Positions 5,669-13,543 of a stretch of DNA of 16,024 nt are shown here, piece by piece; position 1 is the stretch's first letter; each line of letters begins with the position of its first letter. The notes beneath the pieces were generated by a model, which ran no database searches, was not told the DNA's origin, and was given only the letters and a program-made list of their open reading frames with translations. Origin of the DNA: Hungatella sp. UBA5385 (GTDB lineage Bacteria > Bacillota > Clostridia > Lachnospirales > Lachnospiraceae); the NCBI GenBank assembly GCA_002409995.1, contig DHOR01000047.1, positions 161,358 through 177,381 of the forward strand, in the 5' to 3' direction. A program made the position numbers and the translations under genes.

Positions 5669-6661
5669 TTAAAACTCCAGTTCTTCCCTAATCTTCCTCA
5701 ACATCTTCCAAACATTATCCTCAAAGTTACTAACAATTGTAACAAGTATCCCCTTTTCCAGTTCATAAGCACTGATAAAGCTGACTCCAGGATCTTTACC
5801 TGTAAAATATGGCAAAGTCTCATTTTTCAGCCAAATACCATATCCATAATCATCTTCAGAAGTATTTTTGCTGTATGGCTTTAACATCTTCTGTGTCATT
5901 TCCGGTGACAGAAGTTGATAGGAAAGCAACCCATTCCAGAATTTTTCAACATCCCCTATTGTAGTAAATGCGCCGCCTGCACCTGTTCCTTTAGCATCTA
6001 CACTGAAAATATTGGTATAATATTCACATTTCTCTTCATCGTATATATAATTAGAAGCACATTTTTCCGGCAGACGGTCCAGTTCATAGTATCCCGTGCG
6101 GTCCATTCCAACAGGGTCAAATATACACTCTTTTAAATACTGATCAAATGGCTTTTTCGTCACTGCCTCAATCACCAGCCCAAGCATAACAAATCCTGCA
6201 TTATTATAAAAGAATTTCTCCCCCTTTGAAAACATCATAGGCTTTGTAATAAAGAGGGGAAGCAGATCAGAGGATTTCCGTATTCTATAATTTGGAAAAT
6301 CCCTCCACAAATCTGCATAATCATCCATAATCTCCTCATCAAAATAATCAGGTATCCCTGAAGTATGAGTCAGCAACTGTTCTACTGTCACATCAGGATC
6401 AATGTTATGTAAACTAAATTCAAGTATAGAACCAATGGTACTTTCCAGCGCTATACGCCCCTGCTCCACCAACTGCAAGATAGCGGCTGCCACAAATACT
6501 TTTCCAGCAGATGCAGTTGCAAATCTGGTATCCATGGTATTTGGAACCTGATTGTATAAATCAGAATAACCATATGCCCTTTCAAACAAAGTTTCTCCCT
6601 GCTTCTTTATAGAAATACAGCCACGAAACTCATTATCTATAATCTCTTCTATATTAACCAT
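5669..6661 (-). CDS. Serine hydrolase, class C beta-lactamase/D-Ala-D-Ala peptidase fold
   Basis: This protein of about 330 residues belongs to the beta-lactamase-related serine hydrolases (PF00144). The SxxK nucleophile motif is SAGK (residues 51-54), and the Tyr-x-Asn motif is YNN (152-154) in FYNNAGFVMLG. The usual TSGIPDY segment lies near 100. The third motif is GKDPG near the C-terminus rather than a classical KTG or HxG, as in many peptidase or esterase members. No signal peptide is visible, so it probably acts in the cytoplasm on peptides or esters rather than as a secreted beta-lactamase. The start at 6661 has GGGAGAG immediately upstream; an in-frame ATG four codons earlier overlaps that site. 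It is the last gene of an operon with the S66 and M56 genes, 27 bases after the former. Confidence 0.85.
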   Translation of the reverse strand: MVNIEEIIDNEFRGCISIKKQGETLFERAYGYSDLYNQVPNTMDTRFATASAGKVFVAAAILQLVEQGRIALESTIGSILEFSLHNIDPDVTVEQLLTHTSGIPDYFDEEIMDDYADLWRDFPNYRIRKSSDLLPLFITKPMMFSKGEKFFYNNAGFVMLGLVIEAVTKKPFDQYLKECIFDPVGMDRTGYYELDRLPEKCASNYIYDEEKCEYYTNIFSVDAKGTGAGGAFTTIGDVEKFWNGLLSYQLLSPEMTQKMLKPYSKNTSEDDYGYGIWLKNETLPYFTGKDPGVSFISAYELEKGILVTIVSNFEDNVWKMLRKIREELEF

Positions 6662-6688
6662 GTTCTCTCCCATTTATTAACAGTCTTA

Positions 6689-7726
6689 TTATAAAACTCC
6701 TGACTCCAGAATATAAAAAGCTTCTTTCTCACAGTCAATTCTTGCAAGTGCACCATATGGAAGACAAATCTTCGGCTCTGTATGTCCAAAATTCATGTTA
6801 AACAAAACAGGCATATCTTCTTTGCCGAACTCCTTCATTGCCTTGGAAATTGCAGCTTTATATTCCTCATAATTTTCTTCATCCTGAGGTTTTCCCCATA
6901 TAATTCCTTTAATCCTGTCTAAAATTCCTGTAACTCCATAATTTCGCAGAGTACATTCCACAAACCATGCAGGCGGCTTATCCTCAGAAGTCTCTAAAAA
7001 CAGAATGGAATCCTGAAAATCCTCCAGAGTAGGATAAATTTCTGTTCCCTTTAACATTTCCAATACCTCTAAACAGCCACCTATCAGATGACCTTCAGCC
7101 ATACCGGTTCCCTGAATCAATTCATATCCTTTATTTGGAAAAAGCTTTCTCTTAGTATTCTTATTTTTCTCTTCCCATGGCAGGAATTCACTGGTCCACT
7201 CCACAGAGGGCTTAATTTCACCAATCACCTCATCAGAAAATAACGTTCTTAATATATGATCCACTGTATAAGAATGCATTCCACCATTTTCAGCAAAATC
7301 TATCAGCACCGTAGGTCCATAGAAAGAGGACAGCCCTGCTTTATAACAGATAAGATGCGAAGTGGTTGTATCGGAATACCCCATAAAGACTTTAGGATTA
7401 TTCCGTATCACTTCATAATCAATATATGGAAGCATTCTCACGCTTTCAATTCCGCCGATACAGGCGATAATTCCCTTAATGGAAGGGTCTTGGAATGCAT
7501 TCATAAAATCCTCTGCTCTTTTTTCAGGATGATTATAAATATAGTCAGTTCCTGCCAAAGTATACTCCATTTCCACAGCTTCCAGCCCGAATATACTGCC
7601 CAGGCGCTCTTTTCCCTGTTCATATCGCCAGCGGATATCTGCATCACCTGCGCCGCCCCCGGACAGACTGACTAAGGCTACTTTGTCACCTGGTTTTAAC
7701 ATTTGTGGTTTTATCAAATTATTCAT
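6689..7726 (-). CDS. S66 family peptidase, LD-carboxypeptidase/MccF-like
   Basis: This 345-aa protein is an S66 serine peptidase. The nucleophile elbow is GYSDTT with Ser118, and the catalytic Glu245 (FLETSEDKP) and His315 (FGHTEPK) are both present. S66 enzymes either trim peptidoglycan peptides (LD-carboxypeptidase, murein recycling) or, like MccF, hydrolyse the aminoacyl-nucleotide antibiotic microcin C. This protein has the longer insertion between residues 150 and 200 and the FLETSED/NMNFGHTEPK style more typical of the MccF-like branch (impression, not an alignment). The ATG at 7726 has AGGGAG 7 bases upstream. It lies 33 bases after the M56 gene stop and 27 bases before the serine hydrolase start, so the three are probably one transcript. 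There is no signal peptide, so it is cytoplasmic. Confidence 0.88.
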   Translation of the reverse strand: MNNLIKPQMLKPGDKVALVSLSGGGAGDADIRWRYEQGKERLGSIFGLEAVEMEYTLAGTDYIYNHPEKRAEDFMNAFQDPSIKGIIACIGGIESVRMLPYIDYEVIRNNPKVFMGYSDTTTSHLICYKAGLSSFYGPTVLIDFAENGGMHSYTVDHILRTLFSDEVIGEIKPSVEWTSEFLPWEEKNKNTKRKLFPNKGYELIQGTGMAEGHLIGGCLEVLEMLKGTEIYPTLEDFQDSILFLETSEDKPPAWFVECTLRNYGVTGILDRIKGIIWGKPQDEENYEEYKAAISKAMKEFGKEDMPVLFNMNFGHTEPKICLPYGALARIDCEKEAFYILESGVL

Positions 7727-7759
7727 ACATAATCTCCCTTCACTTCCGGTTTCAACATA

Positions 7760-9310
7760 TCAAAGCCAATGTGCCACAAACCGGTAAATCAGTTCTTCTC
7801 TGATTAAATCATATGTAAAACTGGCATAAGGGCTGCTTTCATCTGCCTGCTCCAGCTCATCACGAGTTATAGTATAAGTCCGGTAATTATGCATTACACA
7901 TCCGGCTGTCCCTCCCCATACCATACCGCCGCGGATTGTATCGATATAATGGGGACTGAGGGTAATAAATTCCACTTCGATCACATCAAGCCCCTCCTCA
8001 ATATAGGGCAGCAGGTATGTATAAAGAGCCACTTTATCAACCAGCAGCTGTTTGTCTGTATAACTATAAGTATTGCTCACTGCCCGATATTCAGGGGTCT
8101 CTTTCATTGATTCGCTGCTAAATTCCACCAACTCACCCTCTGTTTCATAGGAAATATTGATTTCATGAGCTGACTGAGCAATTATTTCACCGTTCTCCAG
8201 ATCGGGGTAATGAATAAGAACATCAAAGGTTCCGGCTTCTATATACATGGGTTCATCTTCACCGACAGTTTTAAGCCAATCCGCCGGATGCCAGGACGCA
8301 TAGACCGCTGCGCCCGCCAATAGGAAAGCCACTGCCACTGCAAAAACAGCAATACGGTGTTTTTCCGGTTTATGGGAATAAATCGCCTCCAGCCTGCTCT
8401 TAATTGTATGAAAGGAGTCGGAAAATCCCAGCCCCTTAACTGCACGTTGAGAAGAGCATTCCCGAACCATAAGCTCACCATATGTATCCTGCTGGTCCTG
8501 ATAAATGCCAAGAACCCGGTTGTCACAGAGGATTTCAGAGTCCCGGATAAAGTATTTTGTCATGAAACGAAGGGGCCAGATAAAGCACTGGGCAACAGCT
8601 ATCAGCTGCAGTTTTACAGTATCGTGGTTTTTGATATGCCCCATCTCATGCAGCAGCAATAAATATTGTTCCGGTATGGTATAACGGCTTTCATAATCAT
8701 GCGGCATCAAAATGGTTTTGCTAATTACACCATAGGACACCGGGGATCGGATAAAGTCAGCAGAAACCACTTGTATTTTCTCCGGATGAAGTCCAAATGC
8801 CGATGCTGCTTTGAGTTTCAACCCTTCCCTGTCATCATACTTGTTTTGCCTGTTGATATCTCTTTGAAGCTGTATCTTTATGACAGTTTGCTGCAGGCAC
8901 TTCACTAAGACAATGGCAAGCCAAACCATAGTGGCAAGGAAAAGTAATACTTTCAGTAAGCCGGAAATGTTGGTAAATCTCTCTATGATATCATAATACT
9001 CCGGGTTAAAATCTACAAAGGTATAACTGCCAAAAAACATATCATAAAAGGGCAGCTTAATCACATTGTTAAAGCCAAGTCCGGACAATGGGAAGCTTAA
9101 AAACAATGCGTACCAACTATAATAATTGGCCCGGATGCTCATCTTCTTACCCCAAATGCGTTTCACCAGACACATCATCCAATAGATGATGAGGCAGTAA
9201 AAGGATACCAGCAGGCATTTCAGCATAAATGCAAGAAAAAGAAACACTATTACAGTGTGCTGCATCAGTAAATCGTCTAATCTCATCAGCCATTCAAGTA
9301 GTATCATCAT
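7760..9310 (-). CDS. M56 family (BlaR1/MecR1-like) membrane metallopeptidase
   Basis: This 516-aa integral membrane protein has the zinc motif HEMGH (His221, Glu222, His225) and a downstream glutamate in SEILCDNRVL (Glu259). It has hydrophobic segments near residues 18-48, 64-81, 118-139 and 319-339, the BlaR1/MecR1 layout. In those proteins a ligand bound outside activates the inner metallopeptidase, leading to loss of the BlaI/MecI repressor. The C-terminal 175 residues after the last membrane segment would be extracellular and show no penicillin-binding SxxK-SxN-KTG pattern, so the sensed ligand is unknown. No BlaI-type repressor is in the window. The ATG at 9310 follows AAGGA with good spacing; an upstream TTG at 9331 lacks a site. 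It is the first gene of the operon with the S66 peptidase and serine hydrolase genes. Confidence 0.87.
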   Translation of the reverse strand: MMILLEWLMRLDDLLMQHTVIVFLFLAFMLKCLLVSFYCLIIYWMMCLVKRIWGKKMSIRANYYSWYALFLSFPLSGLGFNNVIKLPFYDMFFGSYTFVDFNPEYYDIIERFTNISGLLKVLLFLATMVWLAIVLVKCLQQTVIKIQLQRDINRQNKYDDREGLKLKAASAFGLHPEKIQVVSADFIRSPVSYGVISKTILMPHDYESRYTIPEQYLLLLHEMGHIKNHDTVKLQLIAVAQCFIWPLRFMTKYFIRDSEILCDNRVLGIYQDQQDTYGELMVRECSSQRAVKGLGFSDSFHTIKSRLEAIYSHKPEKHRIAVFAVAVAFLLAGAAVYASWHPADWLKTVGEDEPMYIEAGTFDVLIHYPDLENGEIIAQSAHEINISYETEGELVEFSSESMKETPEYRAVSNTYSYTDKQLLVDKVALYTYLLPYIEEGLDVIEVEFITLSPHYIDTIRGGMVWGGTAGCVMHNYRTYTITRDELEQADESSPYASFTYDLIREELIYRFVAHWL

Positions 9311-9342
9311 GGAGTCCTTCTTTCTATCCAATATTTCTATTG

Positions 9343-9372
9343 ATTATAGCACAGGTTTTACATATAAAACAA
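9343..9372 (-). promoter_or_regulatory. Promoter of the M56-S66-serine hydrolase operon
   Basis: On the minus strand TTGTTT (9367-9372), an 18-base spacer and a consensus TATAAT (9343-9348) lie about 33 bases before the M56 start codon. The -35 element is inside the first ACAATTGTA operator-like repeat. Confidence 0.6.
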
Positions 9373-9441
9373 TTGTAATTGATCTAAAGTTATGCTATCG
9401 TGAAAACAATTGTAGTCATTCTGAGAAATTTTATAATTGTA
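9366..9441. promoter_or_regulatory. BlaI/MecI-like operator repeats in the divergent promoter region
   Basis: AAAACAATTGTA occurs exactly twice (9366-9377 and 9403-9414), and a third ATTGTA lies at 9436-9441. The core ACAATTGT is palindromic and resembles the TACA-NN-TGTA operators of BlaI/MecI/CopY winged-helix repressors. The first copy overlaps the M56 operon -35 element and the others lie toward the divergent plus-strand gene, so both could be controlled together (inference). Confidence 0.5.
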
Positions 9442-9490
9442 CAGTAAATGAATGAACTTCAATTTCCAAATAAGAAGAAAGGATTATGAT

Positions 9491-9931
9491 ATGTATACAG
9501 AAAAAACTAAAGTATTAGCCGACGCACCTGCCATACTGAATCAACCTGACCAGCCGTGGGAGGTTACGGTTGAGGGCGACTCTATCGTTGCCAGGTGGAG
9601 ATGGATGGATGAAACGTTTTTCTCACCAATGGAGGTAAGTTCTGAAATAAAGAACTATATCTTTACAGTCACTTTAAAAGACAAAGGCAAGTGGAAAGAG
9701 CTGGACAAAACCACAAGTAAGTCAGCCTCTGTATCTGCTGGCGGTGCCAAATTATCTGCAAGTGGTTTTGTGGGTAAAACCTCCCAGAAATCCTTCGAAT
9801 TCAGCTTTGGCAAGAATAAGCAGAGCGGAGAAATCGAAATTACCCAGTCCACGTTCGATACATCCATGGTTAAAAAGCCAATCCGGGAGTATTTGAAATC
9901 CTGCGGCTGGAAAAAAGCGGGACTGTTTTAA
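9491..9931 (+). CDS. Uncharacterised 146-aa protein divergent from the M56 operon
   Basis: I do not recognise a named family. The protein starts MYTEKTKVLADAPAIL and is rich in beta-strand-like stretches (PWEVTVEGDSIVARWRW, NYIFTVTLKDKGKWKELDKT). It has a Ser/Gly/Lys-rich middle and a conserved-looking tail (KKPIREYLKSCGWKK). There is no signal peptide or membrane segment. The ATG at 9491 is chosen because AAGAAAGGA (9475-9483) precedes it by 7 bases; an in-frame ATG 13 codons upstream lacks one. It is transcribed divergently from the M56 operon and shares the intergenic operator-like repeats, which suggests a common regulator. A strong terminator follows. By its opposed orientation it is not a BlaI repressor substitute that can be recognised, as no winged-helix pattern is seen. 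Confidence 0.75.
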   Translation: MYTEKTKVLADAPAILNQPDQPWEVTVEGDSIVARWRWMDETFFSPMEVSSEIKNYIFTVTLKDKGKWKELDKTTSKSASVSAGGAKLSASGFVGKTSQKSFEFSFGKNKQSGEIEITQSTFDTSMVKKPIREYLKSCGWKKAGLF

Positions 9932-9946
9932 GAACCAGAAATCAAG

Positions 9947-9984
9947 AAACACACAGGAACAATGATCTGCTCCTGTGTGTTTTT
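9947..9984 (+). terminator. Terminator between convergent genes
   Basis: AAACACACAGGA (9947-9958) pairs perfectly with TCCTGTGTGTTT (9971-9982) and runs into a T tract on the plus strand. It lies 16 bases after the 146-aa gene stop and 20 bases from the end of the convergent DUF2339 gene, so it may serve both. Confidence 0.85.
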
Positions 9985-10003
9985 GTTCATAAAATTGTAT
10001 CTG

Positions 10004-12181
10004 TTATGAATCTATTTTCCTTATCTTTTTATTTGCAACATTATAAATCAGACTGATGGCAAAACACAGAATACCTCCTGCTATAAATGCAGCCACTCTT
10101 ACCATGGAATTCAACTCGCTGATATCGTAAGTAACTAGCTTAAGCACCGCACCGATTGTAAGAATCAGCCCATAGATCCTAAATGAAGCAAAATCCTTCA
10201 TAAAACCTGCCAGAATACAGAGGAAAGCAGTGGCAATCAGCAGCAGGCTGGTCACATAAGGATAGCCTGAAACATCATAAACAGAATTTACAAACGCCAG
10301 CACAAATAAGGTGATCTTAATACCCAAAAATGGTCCGTACCATTGTACTTTATTATAAAAATCCTCTATTTTGACAATCACATGAACAACAGTAACCAAA
10401 ACAATGAATAAATACAAATACACCGTCAGCTCTGACCCCCATATAACGGTAGTTCCCCAAAGATAAAGCAAATTGGATTCCACTAGCAGTAAATATGTGA
10501 TCACTAATTTCTTTGATTCCTTCTGTCTTCCAAAAAGCTTAAATTCTTCATCCCATGGCTCATAAAGCCGGCTATATATTGTGAATAGATTCAGCAGACT
10601 CCAGACAAGGAAGATATAATACCATTTGTTATCCAGATCAGTCATAACAATCAGCATCATTGCCAGATAATGCAAAAGTCCATATAGATAACCTTTATAT
10701 ATTCCTTTTTTCATAGTGCGTTTCCTATATTCTGCTGCAAGTATAACGCCTATTGCCATAGCTGCTGTTATATATCCAATAACCAGAACATAATCATGCT
10801 CATTGTAACCTATTAATTGTATCAATGAATAAACGAACACATCAAAACCAAGGAGAATATTGCCTGCTATTTCATATATCAGATCTCTCTTTTTAATTCC
10901 CCAATACAACATTGGAAGGTAGAGAAGCATAAGTCCTGTAAATCCAGAATTCCATTGTGTCAGAGAGAATAACAGCACATAAACAGTTGTCATAATTACT
11001 GACGGAATGAATAATGGGAGGATGTAAGCTTTTTTTAGCCTGATGATTTCTGCATAGAGATTAATGGAAATCAGAATTACCAGGACCAACAGATAGTAAA
11101 GCTGATCTGATTCCATATTCAGCAGATAGTGTGATCCCATAACAGAAGCCAGATAACATACTGTAATCAGCAACATAATGAAAATTACAATCTCATCTTC
11201 TTCTCTCTTTGCCTTCCACATATAAAATACAAAAAAACCAGTGAAAATGAGCAGGTTAAATCCATTCATTACTACAATTCCTGTTGAGATAGGGTCAGGA
11301 GTGGAGTAAAGCAACAGGGAAAAAGTTCCTGCTATCAGCACATAACCTAAATGATTGGGCAAATCTCTGATTTTATTGGTACCCTCAATTGCAGCAAAAG
11401 CAGTAATAGTATAAATACTTATAAGTATGTATTCCACAGGTGTCATTTCTCCCCATCTGCTTAAAAAGATAGAGAAGAATACTCCAAGCTGGCAAACAAG
11501 CCGGAAAATATTGCTGTATTGAAATTTGTATACAATAAACAGCACACCGGTAACCCAGAAAAACAAGAAAATATATACTGTAGTTCCTGCAATATAGTGA
11601 AATACAACGTTGAGAGTAATAATAAACAAATACATACTTCCAATTCCACAACCCAGAAGTGCATTAGAAAATGGATTCTTCTGCTTTCTGCCGAAATAAA
11701 GCCCTGCTCCAATGAGAAATGAGCTTAGCAAAAAGATTCCGCCCGCTTTTACTGCATCAGGAATTTTATCATATATCAGGACTGCAAAGGATACAATTCC
11801 AATGAAAATAAGCAGAGAAGCCACGACTCCCATAATGTTTTTTCCGAAGAGGCTTTCTGTAGTTATGGTTGGCAGCTTAAATGATTTGTCTATGAAGGTT
11901 TGATCTGGTGCTATGTGCGGTTGAGTGGGAGCTGGTTGATGGGAAGCTGGTTGTTGGTAAATCATCTGCGGTGGCTCCGGCTGTTGGAAATCTTGCTGCC
12001 CGGTAACTGGCTGTTGGGTAACCGGCTGTTGGAAAACCAGCTGCTGATCTACAACTTTTACAACTTTTAATTCCGCTATCTCCATTTGCAGATGACTGCA
12101 TTCCTTACGCAATTCCTGTTCTTTTAAAATTAACCTTGTAATTCGCTGTTCCAACTCATCTAATTTCTCATGATCTGTCAT
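10004..12181 (-). CDS. DUF2339 family polytopic membrane protein
   Basis: This 725-aa protein begins with a heptad-like coiled coil (residues about 5-42). A Gln/Pro-rich linker follows (about 46-93) with repeated QQPV-, QQPE- and QQPA-type units. The conserved entry ESLFGKNIMGVVASLLIFIG leads into a long series of hydrophobic segments from about residue 113 to the C-terminus. This is the DUF2339 architecture, whose function is not established. The many-TM body suggests a transporter-like or envelope role, but that is a guess. The ATG at 12181 has GGAGGGGGAGG directly upstream. The gene starts 16 bases after the DUF3592 gene stop, so the two form an operon. It ends convergently with the 146-aa gene at a shared terminator. 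Confidence 0.87.
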   Translation of the reverse strand: MTDHEKLDELEQRITRLILKEQELRKECSHLQMEIAELKVVKVVDQQLVFQQPVTQQPVTGQQDFQQPEPPQMIYQQPASHQPAPTQPHIAPDQTFIDKSFKLPTITTESLFGKNIMGVVASLLIFIGIVSFAVLIYDKIPDAVKAGGIFLLSSFLIGAGLYFGRKQKNPFSNALLGCGIGSMYLFIITLNVVFHYIAGTTVYIFLFFWVTGVLFIVYKFQYSNIFRLVCQLGVFFSIFLSRWGEMTPVEYILISIYTITAFAAIEGTNKIRDLPNHLGYVLIAGTFSLLLYSTPDPISTGIVVMNGFNLLIFTGFFVFYMWKAKREEDEIVIFIMLLITVCYLASVMGSHYLLNMESDQLYYLLVLVILISINLYAEIIRLKKAYILPLFIPSVIMTTVYVLLFSLTQWNSGFTGLMLLYLPMLYWGIKKRDLIYEIAGNILLGFDVFVYSLIQLIGYNEHDYVLVIGYITAAMAIGVILAAEYRKRTMKKGIYKGYLYGLLHYLAMMLIVMTDLDNKWYYIFLVWSLLNLFTIYSRLYEPWDEEFKLFGRQKESKKLVITYLLLVESNLLYLWGTTVIWGSELTVYLYLFIVLVTVVHVIVKIEDFYNKVQWYGPFLGIKITLFVLAFVNSVYDVSGYPYVTSLLLIATAFLCILAGFMKDFASFRIYGLILTIGAVLKLVTYDISELNSMVRVAAFIAGGILCFAISLIYNVANKKIRKIDS

Positions 12182-12197
12182 GGGACCTCCCCCTCCT

Positions 12198-12872
12198 TTA
12201 ATATGTATTCCTCACGTCCACATAATATTTACGTGGATTCTCCCTGTCAAGATAGACCGGAATATCATATCCCACTTGTGCCTTGTAGGGATTCACAAAC
12301 ATATTCTCACTTTTAAACACTCTGGACTCACCACTGTACTCATCCTCAAATACACATTCAATAACAAATGCTGATCTTCCATTTACCTGCACGGATGAAT
12401 TTCTATAAATATCTATGATCCTTGCATAAATAACCTGACCTGTTTCCAGAAGTCTCCGTTTCTGCTTCCTCTTCTTAAAATTGACAATCAAAAAGCTATA
12501 TCCAATGATTGCAAAAACAAGCCCCAAGGGTGTAAAAATAAACCCAATAATACTAAGTCCCATTTTAGTCTTTGCATTTGCAGGATTATCAGGTTTGTAA
12601 TAAACATCAATGTTCTTTCCTTCATATAAATCGCTGGAAGTATAGTTTAATGGTACTACATACTGCTTTCCTTTCACCTCATACGTTATGGTATAACCTG
12701 AAATGTTATAGCTTACAGTTGCGGTTGCAGACTCTGAACCTTTTAAAAAAGATACTCTATTGATAATCACTCCAATTGCCACAATCAAAAAAACAGTTCC
12801 TATTAACGCAAAAAGTCCGCCGATAATTGCAAATGCATCCACACTTACTCTTTTATTGCCAGCTGGTTTCAT
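12198..12872 (-). CDS. DUF3592 family membrane protein
   Basis: This 224-aa protein has two predicted membrane segments (residues about 13-37 and 105-131) enclosing a small beta-rich loop with the sequence VYYKPDNPANA. That motif is the hallmark of DUF3592 proteins. A second soluble beta-rich part after residue 140 again contains an IPVYLDRENPRKYYVD motif, so the fold looks duplicated around the second membrane segment. The function is unknown. AAGGAG lies about 8 bases upstream of the ATG. It is the first gene of a two-gene operon with the DUF2339 protein. The coupling suggests that they act in the same membrane process (inference). Confidence 0.8.
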   Translation of the reverse strand: MKPAGNKRVSVDAFAIIGGLFALIGTVFLIVAIGVIINRVSFLKGSESATATVSYNISGYTITYEVKGKQYVVPLNYTSSDLYEGKNIDVYYKPDNPANAKTKMGLSIIGFIFTPLGLVFAIIGYSFLIVNFKKRKQKRRLLETGQVIYARIIDIYRNSSVQVNGRSAFVIECVFEDEYSGESRVFKSENMFVNPYKAQVGYDIPVYLDRENPRKYYVDVRNTY

Positions 12873-12910
12873 GAATTTCTCCTTTGTTACTTTTTCTTGT
12901 AATTAGAATT

Positions 12911-12919
12911 ATTATATCA
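12911..12919 (-). promoter_or_regulatory. Extended -10 promoter of the DUF3592-DUF2339 operon
   Basis: On the minus strand TGATATAAT (12911-12919) is an extended -10 element, about 38 bases before the DUF3592 start. No good -35 is seen at the expected distance, which fits extended -10 promoters. Confidence 0.5.
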
Positions 12920-12954
12920 TAGGCAACGCTTGAAAAGAAGCACCTAATATATAC

Positions 12955-12984
12955 AAAAAGGAGAGACTCACTGAATCTCTCCTT
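12955..12984 (-). terminator. Terminator of the second rubredoxin-like gene
   Basis: On the minus strand AAGGAGAGA (12976-12984) pairs with TCTCTCCTT (12958-12966) and is followed by further T residues. It begins about 26 bases after the stop codon. Confidence 0.8.
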
Positions 12985-13009
12985 AAATTACATCATATAT
13001 TAATTTTTA

Positions 13010-13345
13010 TTACCATTTCCCATTAGCCATATGTCCGGCAAGCTCAGCCTTACATCTCTGTTTGATTACCCATGCCTCATTCTTAGCCTTTTCAAAACCA
13101 TTGACACACTTAGGATCAAGGTTAATCTCGATTCCTTCTGCAGAAAGCGCTGCAATTTTCTCAGCTAAAATAATAATTTCAGCATGAATGCTGTTAGTTC
13201 TGTCAGAAGCATAAATCTTCTCTGCCTCTTCGCTGCTCAGCTCTACAAACTTCTCTTTTCCTAAATTACACTTTGGGCAAACCTCTGGTGCTTCATTTCC
13301 CTCAGCTACATATCCACATACGCTACATTTAAATAATTTCGGCAT
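13010..13345 (-). CDS. Rubredoxin-like domain protein (copy 2)
   Basis: This 111-aa paralogue of the protein at 5169-5507 has 86 of 109 aligned residues identical by hand count. It keeps both CxxC pairs (CSVCG at residues 7-11 and CPKC at 23-26) and the helical tail ending NEAWVIKQRCKAEL. Differences are mostly conservative, which indicates two functional copies and not one decaying duplicate. A GGAG box lies 9-12 bases before the ATG. Its promoter has a consensus -35, a 17-base spacer and a Fur-like box in the spacer, so expression is probably tied to iron or redox state, unlike copy 1 (inference). It is monocistronic, with a terminator at 12955-12984, and divergent from the DNA glycosylase gene. 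Confidence 0.83.
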   Translation of the reverse strand: MPKLFKCSVCGYVAEGNEAPEVCPKCNLGKEKFVELSSEEAEKIYASDRTNSIHAEIIILAEKIAALSAEGIEINLDPKCVNGFEKAKNEAWVIKQRCKAELAGHMANGKW

Positions 13346-13404
13346 AATCTTTTCTCCAATCTTCTATTTAGTGTTTATATTCATTTGTTTTATTTCCTGA
13401 GTTA

Positions 13405-13433
13405 ATAATATCAGTAATGATTATCATTGTCAA
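13405..13433 (-). promoter_or_regulatory. Near-consensus promoter with Fur-like box, rubredoxin-like copy 2
   Basis: On the minus strand TTGACA (13428-13433), a 17-base spacer and TATTAT (13405-13410) form a near-perfect promoter. The spacer holds the perfect palindrome AATGAT-T-ATCATT (13416-13428). Over 13413-13431 it matches 15 of 19 positions of the classical Fur box. A repressor bound here would occlude RNA polymerase. Confidence 0.72.
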
Positions 13434-13504
13434 GTAGTTTTTATAAACTCTCAAATTAATTTAATAGGTGTATAAAAATAATACTGCATTTCTCTCCCCT
13501 CATC

Positions 13505-13513
13505 TGCTATAAT
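13505..13513 (+). promoter_or_regulatory. Extended -10 promoter of the DNA glycosylase gene
   Basis: TGCTATAAT (13505-13513) is an extended -10 element 31 bases before the glycosylase ATG. The -35 region is poor. Confidence 0.55.
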
Positions 13514-13543
13514 CAAGGTAAACTAAATACGGAGGAACAGGGA

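Noticed and set aside
5669..6661. Classical secreted class C beta-lactamase (AmpC)
   Set aside because: There is no signal peptide and no KTG motif. GKDPG takes its place, so a peptidase or esterase-like member is more likely.
8239..8526. Minus-strand open frame inside the M56 gene
   Set aside because: It is an alternative frame of a clearly conserved gene, with no start signal or family match.
9331..9331. TTG start for the M56 protein at 9331
   Set aside because: No ribosome binding site precedes it, whereas the ATG at 9310 has AAGGA at good distance and lies closer to the family's usual start.
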